From an uncultured Clostridia bacterium (lineage in GTDB: Bacteria; Bacillota; Clostridia; Christensenellales; Aristaeellaceae), in NCBI GenBank assembly GCA_944333055.1, contig CALVKT010000053.1, forward strand, positions 1 through 42,709: a DNA stretch of 42,709 nt, in the 5' to 3' direction. The notes beneath the pieces are model-generated. The model saw nothing but the letters and a program-made list of their open reading frames with translations, was not told the origin of the DNA and made no database searches. Positions 23,379-32,131 of the stretch are shown in pieces (within the stretch, counting starts at the first letter, position 1; each line of letters begins with the position of its first letter). The position numbers and the translations under genes are program-made.

Positions 23379-24443
23379 ATGGGGGAAATCGTATTTCATC
23401 AAGTTGAAAAGTCATTTGGTTCCAACAAAGTGATCGAGAATCTGGACCTGACCATCCGCGACGGCACGTTCACCGTGCTGGTCGGCGCGTCCGGCTGCGG
23501 CAAGACCACGCTGCTGCGCATGATCGCGGGCATCGGCCCGGCGACGAGCGGTCAGGTGCTCATGGACGGCAAGGACATCACCGATCTGGAGCCGGGCAAG
23601 CGCGACGTGGCCATGGTCTTCCAGAACTACGCCATCTATCCCACGATGACCGTGCGCGAGAACATCGAGTTCGGCCTCAAGAACAAGCACATCCCCAAGG
23701 AGGTGCGCGACAAGCGGATTCAGGAGGTCTGCGCCTCCGTGGGCCTGACCGAGTATTTGGACAGAAAGCCGAACACGCTCTCCGGCGGCCAGCGCCAGCG
23801 CATCGCGCTCGCCCGCGCCATGGTCAAGGAGCCGAAGGTCTTCCTGATGGATGAGCCGCTCTCCAACCTGGACGCCAAGCTGCGCGTGCAGATGCGCGTG
23901 GAGCTGATTCACCTGCACAAACAGCTCAAGACGACGTTCGTGTACGTGACGCACGATCAGGTGGAGGCGATGTCCATGGCCGACGACATCGTCATCATGG
24001 ACAAGGGCAAGATTTTGCAGCAGGGCACGCCGGAGCAGATCTACCACGATCCCAACAACACGTACATCGCGCAGTTCATCGGCTCGCCCGCGATGAACGT
24101 GCTTCCTCTGGACGCGGAAAACCGGTTCGGCTTCCGCCCGGAGGCGGTGCAGCTCACCCGCGAAAAGGTGGACGGCGCCCGCTACTGCCGCAAGGGCGTC
24201 ATCCAGGTGCGCGAAATGCTGGGCAGCGAAACGCTCTATCAGGTCGCCTTTGCCGACGGGCAGACCGTCTCCGTCAAGATGCTCAACGATCAGTATCGGT
24301 CGGGCGATCACGTGGTGCTCAATGTCGGCGACAACCAGCTGTACTTCTTTGATCGTGACGGACAGCGCATTCGCCGCGCCGCAGTCGGGGATGCGCAGTA
24401 CGCAGCGCTGCTGCAGACCGCGGGAGGAATGAGCGATGTATAA
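23379..24443 (+). CDS. ABC transporter ATP-binding protein, UgpC/MalK type
   Basis: A 354-residue ATPase of the CUT1 carbohydrate importer class. Walker A is GASGCGKTT, the Q-loop VFQNYAIYP, the signature LSGGQRQR, Walker B VFLMDEPLSNLD and the switch His in VTHDQ. A C-terminal regulatory TOBE-like domain (about 240-354) follows. ATG 23379 has AAGGAG upstream; longer in-frame starts would run into the hairpin. The gene overlaps the next permease gene by 8 bases. Having its own ATPase means the transporter need not borrow a shared MsmK-like subunit. Confidence 0.95.
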   Translation: MGEIVFHQVEKSFGSNKVIENLDLTIRDGTFTVLVGASGCGKTTLLRMIAGIGPATSGQVLMDGKDITDLEPGKRDVAMVFQNYAIYPTMTVRENIEFGLKNKHIPKEVRDKRIQEVCASVGLTEYLDRKPNTLSGGQRQRIALARAMVKEPKVFLMDEPLSNLDAKLRVQMRVELIHLHKQLKTTFVYVTHDQVEAMSMADDIVIMDKGKILQQGTPEQIYHDPNNTYIAQFIGSPAMNVLPLDAENRFGFRPEAVQLTREKVDGARYCRKGVIQVREMLGSETLYQVAFADGQTVSVKMLNDQYRSGDHVVLNVGDNQLYFFDRDGQRIRRAAVGDAQYAALLQTAGGMSDV

Positions 24444-25356
24444 CAAAAACGCGGAGCGGCGGCGCGTGCTCAAGCGCGAATGGAAGAATTGGGCGCTTTC
24501 TTACGCCATGATTTTGCCGGCCATGGTGTTCTTCGGCCTGTTTTGCATCTATCCGCTGTGCAATCTGTTTCACCTGAGCCTGTTCCGCGGCAATGTCCGC
24601 AATCCGTACAAATCCTTCCGCGGCATTCAGAACTTCGTGGACCTGTTCACGAAGAACCCGGATTTTGTGCCCGCGCTCAAGCATACGGCCTATTACACGG
24701 CGGTCGTGCTCGTGCTGCTCATTTCGCTGTCCGTGCTGTGCGCCGTCTGGCTCTCCAAGGACAGGAAGCTCAATCACTTTGCGCAGAGCGCCATCTTCTC
24801 GCCCCATCTGGTCGCGTCCATTTCCTGTGCGTTCGTCTGGAGCTGGATGTTCAGCTCCGAGATCTACGGCCTGTTCAACACCATCCTCAACGCCATAGGC
24901 CTCAAGTCCGTGCGCTGGCTGGATCAGCCGTCCACCGCGATGAACTGCGTCATCGTGATGAACGTCTGGAAGAATATCGGCTATTATTCGCTGATCATCA
25001 TGTCCGCGCTCAAGGCGATTCCCACCGAAATCTACGAGGCGGCCGATCTGGACAGCGCGTCTCCCATCCGGCAGTTCTTCCAGATCACGCTGCCGATGCT
25101 CTCCCCGCAGCTCTTCTTCCTGCTGATCACCATCACCACCGGTTCGTTCATGGTCTTTGACTCCATCCGCGTCATGACCAACGGCGGCCCCGGCAACTCC
25201 ACGCAGGTGCTGTGTACGTGGATCTACGAATACGCCTTCCTGAACAACAACTCGCTGGGCCTCGCGTCCGCCGGCGGCGTGGTTCTGCTGCTGATCCTCG
25301 TGCTCATTACGATTCTCGACTTCCGCGGGCTGGAAAGGAAGGTGCATTATCAGTGA
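24436..25356 (+). CDS. ABC transporter permease 1, UgpA type
   Basis: A 306-residue inner-membrane subunit with six predicted helices and the cytoplasmic coupling (EAA) loop EIYEAADLDSASPIRQFFQITLP. The N-terminal LSYAMILPAMVFFGLFCIYPL and late MTNGGPGNSTQVL segments are typical of the CUT1/Ugp class. It overlaps the ATPase gene at its start and the second permease at its end, so the three are translationally coupled. Confidence 0.95.
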   Translation: MYNKNAERRRVLKREWKNWALSYAMILPAMVFFGLFCIYPLCNLFHLSLFRGNVRNPYKSFRGIQNFVDLFTKNPDFVPALKHTAYYTAVVLVLLISLSVLCAVWLSKDRKLNHFAQSAIFSPHLVASISCAFVWSWMFSSEIYGLFNTILNAIGLKSVRWLDQPSTAMNCVIVMNVWKNIGYYSLIIMSALKAIPTEIYEAADLDSASPIRQFFQITLPMLSPQLFFLLITITTGSFMVFDSIRVMTNGGPGNSTQVLCTWIYEYAFLNNNSLGLASAGGVVLLLILVLITILDFRGLERKVHYQ

Positions 25357-26246
25357 ACACGTATAGCGATCAGCTGGCGTCCAAAGAGGAGCTCCGGCGC
25401 ATCAGCCGTGCGCGCCGCAGGGCGCAGTTCATGCGCAGGCTGCCCGGCGACATCGTGAAGCTGGCCATCGTCATCCTGTTCGTATTCCCCTTTTACTGGA
25501 TGATCTCCACGGCGTTTAAGAGCTACATCGAATCCATTCAGACGCCGCCCACCCTCTGGCCGCACACCTTCACGCTGGAGAATTTCAGCGCGATCGGGGA
25601 GATGAACATCGATCTGCCGATGTACTTCAAAAACTCGGTGATCATCACCGCGACCACCATCGTGCTCCAGCTGCTGATCATGATCCCGGCCGCCTATGCC
25701 TTCGCCAAGCGCGATTTCCCGTTCAAGGGCGTGCTCTTTGGCGTGGTGCTGCTCGCCTTCATGATCCCCGGCCAGCTCACCTACATCAGCATCTACCTGA
25801 TGATGGCCAAGGCGAAGCTGCTCCAGACGCTCTGGCCGCAGATTCTGCCCTTCGGCGCGAACGCGTTCGGCATCTTCATGCTGCGCCAGTCCTTCAAGCA
25901 GATTCCGGAGGAGATTCTGGAATCCGCCCGGCTGGACAGCGCCAGCGAATTTCAGATCATCATGCGCATCATGCTGCCCATGAGCAAGAGCGCGATGATC
26001 ACCATCGCGATGTTCTCGTTCATCTCCATCTGGAACAACTACTTCTGGCCGCTGGTCATGACCACCAACGAGGCGGTGCGCCCGCTGACCATGGCCATCC
26101 AGAAGCTGCGCGACAGCGGCGACAATGCCATCCGCTGGAACGTGCTGATGGCCGGCAACGTCATCCTCGTGGCGCCGGTGCTGGTGATCTACATGTTCGC
26201 CAGCAAGAAGATCCTCAAGGCCTTCGCCTACAATGGCCTGAAGTAA
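25353..26246 (+). CDS. ABC transporter permease 2, UgpE type
   Basis: A 297-residue permease with six helices and the coupling loop EEILESARLDSASEFQIIMRIMLP. GTG 25353 is chosen as the start because it overlaps the preceding stop as GTGA and AAGGAAGG lies upstream. The extra upstream frame would overlap permease 1 extensively. It completes the importer with the binding protein, ATPase and permease 1. Confidence 0.93.
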   Translation: MNTYSDQLASKEELRRISRARRRAQFMRRLPGDIVKLAIVILFVFPFYWMISTAFKSYIESIQTPPTLWPHTFTLENFSAIGEMNIDLPMYFKNSVIITATTIVLQLLIMIPAAYAFAKRDFPFKGVLFGVVLLAFMIPGQLTYISIYLMMAKAKLLQTLWPQILPFGANAFGIFMLRQSFKQIPEEILESARLDSASEFQIIMRIMLPMSKSAMITIAMFSFISIWNNYFWPLVMTTNEAVRPLTMAIQKLRDSGDNAIRWNVLMAGNVILVAPVLVIYMFASKKILKAFAYNGLK

Positions 26247-26256
26247 GGAGCGCGCT

Positions 26257-27897
26257 ATGGCCTACACCATCGGACTGGACTTTGGCACCGGCAGCGTGCG
26301 CGGCGTCGTGACGGACGTGCGCAACGGACACGTGCTCGCCGTCGCGGAGCGCCCCTACGCCGTCTATGAGACGCTGCCCGGCACGCATGCGCCCATCAAG
26401 GCGCAGATGGCGCTGGCCGATCCGGCGCAATACCTGCGCGCCATGGAGGAGGTCGTGCGCGAGAGCCTGCGCGCGTGCGGCGTGTCGCCGCTGGATGTGA
26501 CCGGCATCGGCGCGGACACCACCAGCCTGACGCTGGTGGCCGTCGGCGCCGATGGCAGGCCGCTGTGCATGGACGCGGCCTTCTCCGGCAATCCGCATGC
26601 CTACATGAAGCTCTGGAAGAGCCGAAGCGCCGAACGGGAGGCTGCGCAGGTGCTGCGCACGGCGCAGGCGCGCCGGGAGCCGGCGCTGCCGTGGAACGGC
26701 GGCGGCGTCAACAGCGAATGGCTCATCCCCAAGGCGCTGGAGACCTTCCACGACGCCCCGGCGGTCTTTGAAGCCGCCGATTTGATGATGGATCTGACGG
26801 ACTACATCCCCTATGTGCTCAGCGGCGCCGTCACGCGCAACGTCGGCTCCTTCGCCTACAAGGCGATGGGGTACGACGGCCGGCCGCCTTCGCAAGCCTT
26901 TTTGGAGGCGGTGGAGCCGGGCTTCGGCGCGCTGCGCGCGAAGCTGCGCGGCCGCAGCGTGCGCTGGGGCGACCGCATCGGCAGCCTGCTGCCCGATGTC
27001 GCGCGGCGGCTGGGGCTGCAGCCCGGCATCGCGGTGAGCGCCGGCGCGCTGGATGGCAATGTGCCGCTGCTCGCCCTGGGCCTGCAATCGGACGGGGACA
27101 TGCTGTTGACGCTGGGCACCAGCGGCGTGATGACGGCGCTGTCCAGCCGGTGCGCGCCCGTGGAGGGCTGCGCCGGCGGCGCACAGGACGCCGCCGTGCC
27201 GGGTCTGTACAGCTGTGAGTGCGGCATGGCGGCGATGGGCGATCTGTACGGCTGGGTCGTGCAAACGTGCATGCCGCCGTCGGAATGGGCCGCGGCCGAG
27301 CAGGCCGGGCTCGACATCCACGGCTGGCTCGCGCAGCGTGCGTTGCAGCGCGCGCCGCAGCCGTCGGACGTCATGGCGCTGGACTGGTGGAACGGCCATC
27401 GCGGCCCGTTTGCCCGGCGGGACGTCACGGGCGTGCTGGTGGGCATGACGCTGCAGACGACGGCGCAGGACATATACCGGGCGGCGGTGGAGGCGACGGC
27501 GTTCTGCGCGCGGCTGAACCTGGAAAACCTGACGCGCCAGGGCATCGCCGCCGGGCGCATCGCCGTATGCGGCGGCATCGCCAGAAAGAACCCCACCCTC
27601 GTTCAGCTCTTTTGCGATGTGCTCGGCCACGACCTGTACTTTTCGGATATCCGCTACGAAGCGGCGGTTGGCGCGGCCGTCATGGCGGCCAACGCGGCGG
27701 ACACCGGGGAGAGCGCCGATCTGCCGCTGACCTCGGCGCGCATGGCTGCGCCGTTTGTCCGGGTGTATCACCCCGACGGGCAGCGCCATGCCGCCTTTAC
27801 CGCGCGATATGAACGCTATCTGCAACTCGCAAGGCTGATGCAGGATCATGCGCAGCTCGTCGCGAATGATCCATCGTCGGCCATCTTCGGACAATAA
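26257..27897 (+). CDS. FGGY family carbohydrate kinase, ribulokinase-like
   Basis: A 546-residue two-domain sugar kinase. The first phosphate-binding loop is IGLDFGTGSVRG; later motifs are GIGADTTS, NGGGVNSEWLIPKAL (a ribulokinase hallmark region), LTLGTSGVM and the adenosine-binding CGGIARKNPT. Overall it is closest in pattern to ribulokinase, but substrates in FGGY kinases range over pentuloses, hexuloses and polyols. It lies 10 bases after permease 2, with AAGGAG upstream. It presumably phosphorylates the imported sugar or a hydrolysis product. Confidence 0.88.
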   Translation: MAYTIGLDFGTGSVRGVVTDVRNGHVLAVAERPYAVYETLPGTHAPIKAQMALADPAQYLRAMEEVVRESLRACGVSPLDVTGIGADTTSLTLVAVGADGRPLCMDAAFSGNPHAYMKLWKSRSAEREAAQVLRTAQARREPALPWNGGGVNSEWLIPKALETFHDAPAVFEAADLMMDLTDYIPYVLSGAVTRNVGSFAYKAMGYDGRPPSQAFLEAVEPGFGALRAKLRGRSVRWGDRIGSLLPDVARRLGLQPGIAVSAGALDGNVPLLALGLQSDGDMLLTLGTSGVMTALSSRCAPVEGCAGGAQDAAVPGLYSCECGMAAMGDLYGWVVQTCMPPSEWAAAEQAGLDIHGWLAQRALQRAPQPSDVMALDWWNGHRGPFARRDVTGVLVGMTLQTTAQDIYRAAVEATAFCARLNLENLTRQGIAAGRIAVCGGIARKNPTLVQLFCDVLGHDLYFSDIRYEAAVGAAVMAANAADTGESADLPLTSARMAAPFVRVYHPDGQRHAAFTARYERYLQLARLMQDHAQLVANDPSSAIFGQ

Positions 27898-27912
27898 AGG
27901 AGAGGAAAATCG

Positions 27913-29166
27913 ATGAAAACGAAAGCTGTTCGCCTGCATGGCGCTGGTGATCTGCGTCTGGATACGTTTGAGCTGCCCGAAATCGGGGACGACGAGATCC
28001 TCGCGGAGGTCGTCTCCGACAGCCTGTGCATGTCGACATACAAGTGCGCGACGCTGGGGGCGGCGCACAAGCGCGTGCACGATGATGTGGCGGAGCATCC
28101 GGCCATCATGGGCCACGAATTTGCCGGCAACATCGTGAAGGTGGGCAAGAACCATCAGGACAAGTTCAAGCCGGGCATGAAGTTCACCCTGCAGCCCGCG
28201 CTCAATTACAAGGGCACCATGTGGTCGCCGGGATACAGCTATGAGTTTTTCGGCGGCGATACGCAGTACACGATCATCCCCGCCGAGGTGATGGAGCTGG
28301 GCTGCCTGCTGGAGTACAAGGGAGAGGCGTACTTCGAGGCGAGCCTGGCCGAACCCATGAGCTGCAGCATCGGCGCGTTCCACGCGGCGTATCACGGGAA
28401 GATGGGCAGCTACACGCACGAGATGGGCATCCGCGAGCGCGGAAAGATGTGCATCCTGGCCGGCGGCGGCCCGATGGGCTTGGGCGCGGCGACCTATGCG
28501 CTCAACGGCGACCGCAAGCCCGCGCTGCTGGTCGTCACCGATATCGACGAGGCGCGGCTGACGCGCGCCCGTTCGCTCTTCCCGCAGGAGCAATACCCGC
28601 AGACGAAGGTGCTCTTCCTCAACACCGGCGTGATCGACAAGCCGGTCGAAAAGCTGCTGGAGATTTCCGAGGGTGGCTTTGACGACGTGCTCGTGTATGC
28701 GCCGGTGGAGAGCGTGGTGGAGATGGCCAGCGCCATCCTCGGCCGCGACGGCTGCCTGAACATGTTCGCCGGCCCGACCGATCCGAAGTTCTCCGCGCGG
28801 ATGAACTTCTATGACGTGCATTACAACCTGACCCACGTCATCGGCACGACGGGCGGCAACACCGAGGACATGATCGAGAGCCTGGAGCTGACCGCGCAGG
28901 GCCGCATCAACCCCGCCGTGATGGTCACGCACGTGGGCGGCCTGGACTGCTGCGCGGAGGCGACGCTGAATCTGCCCAGGCTCAGCGGCGGCAAAAAGCT
29001 CATCTACACCCACAAGTCCATGCCGCTGACCGCCATCAGCGACTTTGAGGCACTGGGCAGGACGGACGCCCGCTTTGCCGCGCTGCACGAGATCTGCGCC
29101 CGCCACAATATGCTTTGGAATCTGGAAGCGGAACGTTACCTGCTTTCCAATTTCCCGGAGGTATGA
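27913..29166 (+). CDS. Zinc-type dehydrogenase, SorE (L-sorbose-1-phosphate reductase)-like
   Basis: A 417-residue medium-chain dehydrogenase. Strong family pattern: LRLDTFELPEIGDDEILAEV, DSLCMSTYKCA with the zinc Cys, GHEFAGNIVKVGK, the nucleotide-binding GGGPMGLGAATYAL, NFYDVHYNLTHVIGTTGGN and the ending GGKKLIYTHKSMPLT. These match SorE-type reductases, which interconvert L-sorbose-1-phosphate and D-glucitol-6-phosphate. The exact substrate here is not known. The gene follows the FGGY kinase by 15 bases, so it may act on the kinase's product. Confidence 0.87.
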   Translation: MKTKAVRLHGAGDLRLDTFELPEIGDDEILAEVVSDSLCMSTYKCATLGAAHKRVHDDVAEHPAIMGHEFAGNIVKVGKNHQDKFKPGMKFTLQPALNYKGTMWSPGYSYEFFGGDTQYTIIPAEVMELGCLLEYKGEAYFEASLAEPMSCSIGAFHAAYHGKMGSYTHEMGIRERGKMCILAGGGPMGLGAATYALNGDRKPALLVVTDIDEARLTRARSLFPQEQYPQTKVLFLNTGVIDKPVEKLLEISEGGFDDVLVYAPVESVVEMASAILGRDGCLNMFAGPTDPKFSARMNFYDVHYNLTHVIGTTGGNTEDMIESLELTAQGRINPAVMVTHVGGLDCCAEATLNLPRLSGGKKLIYTHKSMPLTAISDFEALGRTDARFAALHEICARHNMLWNLEAERYLLSNFPEV

Positions 29167-29167
29167 T

Positions 29168-30079
29168 ATGATTACTGTGGTCTGCCTGAGCCCAAGTCTG
29201 GATCAAACCCTGTCGCTGCCGGCGCTGCGCGTGGGGGAAACCAACCGTGTGGCGCAGACGCGCACCGTCGTCGGCGGCAAGGGTGTGAATGTCGCCATGT
29301 GCCTGCACGCCATGGGCGCGCAGACGGCGCTGATCACCTGTCGCCATGCGCAGGGCGGCGAACGCCTGAGCGAAGCCATGGAGGCGGCCGGCATCCGCTG
29401 TACGGCCGTGCCCGTGACGGGCGAGCTGCGCACAAACCTCAAGGTCATGGATCTCTCCACGCAGACGATCACGGAGATCAACGCTTCGGCTGCGCCGCTT
29501 GAACCCCGGCATGTCGAGGCGCTGGAGGACGCGATCCGCGCCGCTGTGCGGGCGGGCGATTGGCTGGTGCTCACCGGCAGCATGCCGCCGGGCTGCCCCG
29601 GGGACTTTTATGCCCGGATGATTCGCATCGCGCATGCGCAGGGCTGCCGGGTCGCGCTGGATGCGGAGGGCGAACCCTTCCGCCTGGGCGTGGCCGAAAA
29701 GCCCGACTTCATCAAGCCCAACCGCCACGAGCTGGAGCTGTTTGCGGGGCATAGCCTGCGCACGGAGCAGGATGTGCTTCAGGCCGCGCAGGCGATCGTC
29801 GACGGCGGGGTGGAGACGGTGATCGTATCCATGGATACGGCCGGTTCCGTGCTGGTCACGCAGGCGCAGCGGCTGTGCGCGGACGCCGTCAAGGTGCCGG
29901 TGGTCACGACCGTGGGCGCGGGCGACGCGCTGGTTTCCGGTTTTCTCAAGGGCGCGGACGCGGGCTTGCCCGCGGCGCAGGCGTTTGGCCTGGGCGTGGC
30001 TTCGGCCACGCGGCGCGTCGCGGGCGACGTGCAGGCCGTGGAGGACTATATGGCCCGGGTGCACATTCGGGCCATCTGA
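29168..30079 (+). CDS. PfkB family kinase, 1-phosphofructokinase/tagatose-6-phosphate kinase type
   Basis: A 303-residue ribokinase-fold kinase. Motifs: SPSLDQTL at the N-terminus, VGGKGVNVA for substrate binding, KPNRHELELF, and the catalytic TTVGAGDALVSGF. This subgroup phosphorylates hexose phosphates to bisphosphates. The start is 2 bases after the previous stop, with GGAGGT just upstream. It would supply a bisphosphate for an aldolase, but no aldolase gene lies in the window. Confidence 0.91.
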   Translation: MITVVCLSPSLDQTLSLPALRVGETNRVAQTRTVVGGKGVNVAMCLHAMGAQTALITCRHAQGGERLSEAMEAAGIRCTAVPVTGELRTNLKVMDLSTQTITEINASAAPLEPRHVEALEDAIRAAVRAGDWLVLTGSMPPGCPGDFYARMIRIAHAQGCRVALDAEGEPFRLGVAEKPDFIKPNRHELELFAGHSLRTEQDVLQAAQAIVDGGVETVIVSMDTAGSVLVTQAQRLCADAVKVPVVTTVGAGDALVSGFLKGADAGLPAAQAFGLGVASATRRVAGDVQAVEDYMARVHIRAI

Positions 30080-30091
30080 AGGAGGACGGAC

Positions 30092-30739
30092 ATGAAGAAA
30101 CGAATTCTCTGCTTTGGCGATTCCAACACGTGGGGCTATACCCCGCTGACCGGCGTGCGCTACGACGAGCACACCCGCTGGACGGGCGTCCTGCAGGATG
30201 CGCTGGGCGACGGCTATGCGGTCGTGGAGGACGGCATGAACGCGCGCACCAGCGCGTACGAGGACATGCGCGACCTGTGGCGCAACGGCCGCGACGCGCT
30301 GCCCATCTCCCTGATCAGCCAGAAGCCGCTGGATCTGCTGATCATCTCTCTGGGCACCAACGACCTCAAGTTCACCGACGCGCTGGGCGCGGCCAAGGGC
30401 GTGGAGTCCCTGATCAGCCTAGCGGACATGGTGCAAAACAAGAAGGAAAGCTCGCTGGTCTTCCCCAACGGGCTCAAGGTGCTGGTCATCTCGCCCATTC
30501 GCGTGGGCATCGGCATCGCGGACAACCCGGATACCACCGTGCGCGACGGATACGCGCAGGCGCAGCAGTTCACCGGCTATTTCAAGCGCATGTGCGCGGC
30601 CAAGGGCGTGGCGTTCCTGGATGCGGCGGACTATGCCGAGCCGTCCGTCAAGGACAACGTCCACATGGAGCCGGAGAGCCACAGGGCGCTGGGCCTGGCT
30701 GTCGCGGACAAGGTGCGGGAGCTGCTGGAGGCGGATTGA
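30092..30739 (+). CDS. SGNH/GDSL hydrolase, arylesterase-like
   Basis: A 215-residue serine esterase without a signal peptide. Block I is GDSNTWGY with Ser11, block III GTND in ISLGTND, and block V DNVHMEP with the catalytic Asp and His. The TWGYTPLTG and GMNARTS segments are like small cytoplasmic arylesterases. It lies 12 bases after the PfkB gene and 2 before the phosphodiesterase gene. It may remove acyl or acetyl groups from the imported compound. Confidence 0.88.
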   Translation: MKKRILCFGDSNTWGYTPLTGVRYDEHTRWTGVLQDALGDGYAVVEDGMNARTSAYEDMRDLWRNGRDALPISLISQKPLDLLIISLGTNDLKFTDALGAAKGVESLISLADMVQNKKESSLVFPNGLKVLVISPIRVGIGIADNPDTTVRDGYAQAQQFTGYFKRMCAAKGVAFLDAADYAEPSVKDNVHMEPESHRALGLAVADKVRELLEAD

Positions 30740-30741
30740 AT

Positions 30742-32034
30742 ATGAAGACAGAACGCCGCGTGGTCGTCGTCTCGGTGGACGCGATGGTATTCGAGGATAC
30801 CGAATTGCTGCGCACGCTGCCGGCCGTGGCCGAAATCTGGGATCGCTGCGCGCGGGTTGAGCGCGTGCGCTCCATCTATCCCTCCGTCACCTATCCCTGC
30901 CACACCACGATGTCCACCGGCGTGTACCCGCAGCGCCACGGCCTTGTGAGCAACGACCATGTGATCCCCGGAAAGAGCAAGACGCCCTGGTTCTTCTTCC
31001 GCGATCAGGTGCGCGCCAAAACGCTGCCGGACTATGTGAAGCAGGCCGGCATGACCACGGGCTCCGTGTTCTGGCCCGTCACGGGGCGGGACGCGTCCAT
31101 CGACTACCTGATCGACGAATACTGGCCGCAGCACGCGGCGCAGGGCGATCTGGACTGCTTCCGCGAATCCGGCAGCAGCGAAGCGGTGATCGAGCGCATC
31201 GTCCGCCCGAACATCCGCCTGCTCTCCGGCCGGCACCGGCAGCATCCGTATTGCGATGCGTTCATCTACGCCTGCGCGGGCGACATGCTGCGCGAATTCA
31301 AGCCGAACCTGCTGATGCTCCATCCCGCCAATCTGGATGCCTACCGCCACCAGACCGGCCTGTTCACGCCGCTGGTCACGCATGGCATTCACGAGACGGA
31401 CGGCTGGCTGCGCATGCTCTTTAAGGCCGCGCAGGACGCGGGCGTGTTTGAGGACACGGACTTCTTCATCGTCAGCGATCACGGCCAGCTCAATGTGCAT
31501 CGGGCCGTTGCGCTCAACGCGCTGCTGGCCGGCCGCGGGCTGATCACGCTGGATGCGGACGGCAACGTGCGCGACTGGCAGGCATGGGCGCATTCCAACG
31601 GCCTGTCCGCGCTGGTGTTCGTCCGGGATGGGGCGGAGCAGGCGGTGCACGCGGTGCTCAAGGCGCTGGTCGAGGAGGGCGCATGGGGCATCGAATCGGT
31701 CATCACGCGCGAAGAAGCGGCGCGCACGTATCACCTGGACGGCGGCTTCGCGTTCGTGCTGGAGAGCGACGGCATCACCACGTTCTCCGGCGGGCTGGAT
31801 GCGCCGGTCATGCGCACGCTCAACAACAGCGATTACCGGCTGGGCCGGGCGACGCACGGCCATCTGCCCGACAAGGGGCCGCAGCCGACGCTGCTGGCCT
31901 TTGGCCCGCACATTCGGGCGGGCGCGGTGCTGCCGCAGGCGCATCTGGTGGACGAAGCGCCCACATTTGCCGCGGCGCTCGGATTGCAGATGCAGGACGT
32001 GCAGGGCCGCGTGCTCCACGAGCTGCTGCGCTGA
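30742..32034 (+). CDS. Alkaline-phosphatase-superfamily phosphodiesterase (NPP-like)
   Basis: A 430-residue hydrolase related to type I phosphodiesterases/nucleotide pyrophosphatases. The two-metal site appears complete: Asp13 (VSVDAM), nucleophile Thr50 in PSVTYPCH, Asp199 and His203 (NLDAYRH), Asp246-His247 (SDHG) and His372 (THGHLP). No signal peptide or membrane anchor is seen, so it is predicted cytoplasmic, unlike many NPPs. It is the last gene of the operon, before a strong terminator. A phosphodiester or phosphonate monoester substrate is likely; which one is unknown. Confidence 0.88.
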   Translation: MKTERRVVVVSVDAMVFEDTELLRTLPAVAEIWDRCARVERVRSIYPSVTYPCHTTMSTGVYPQRHGLVSNDHVIPGKSKTPWFFFRDQVRAKTLPDYVKQAGMTTGSVFWPVTGRDASIDYLIDEYWPQHAAQGDLDCFRESGSSEAVIERIVRPNIRLLSGRHRQHPYCDAFIYACAGDMLREFKPNLLMLHPANLDAYRHQTGLFTPLVTHGIHETDGWLRMLFKAAQDAGVFEDTDFFIVSDHGQLNVHRAVALNALLAGRGLITLDADGNVRDWQAWAHSNGLSALVFVRDGAEQAVHAVLKALVEEGAWGIESVITREEAARTYHLDGGFAFVLESDGITTFSGGLDAPVMRTLNNSDYRLGRATHGHLPDKGPQPTLLAFGPHIRAGAVLPQAHLVDEAPTFAAALGLQMQDVQGRVLHELLR

Positions 32035-32053
32035 GCGATTTGCCGTACAATCC

Positions 32054-32096
32054 AAAACGGCCTCGCGTGGATGCATCCGCGCGAGGCCGTTTTTTG
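32054..32096. terminator. Bidirectional terminator between the operon and the SNF2 gene
   Basis: AACGGCCTCGCG (32056-32067) pairs with CGCGAGGCCGTT (32080-32091), with a T-tract on the plus side and an A-run before the stem that supplies a T-tract on the minus strand. It serves the convergent genes on both sides. Confidence 0.93.
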
Positions 32097-32131
32097 TTTG
32101 TCGGGATGGCCGCGCGTTGGGCAGCTTGCGC

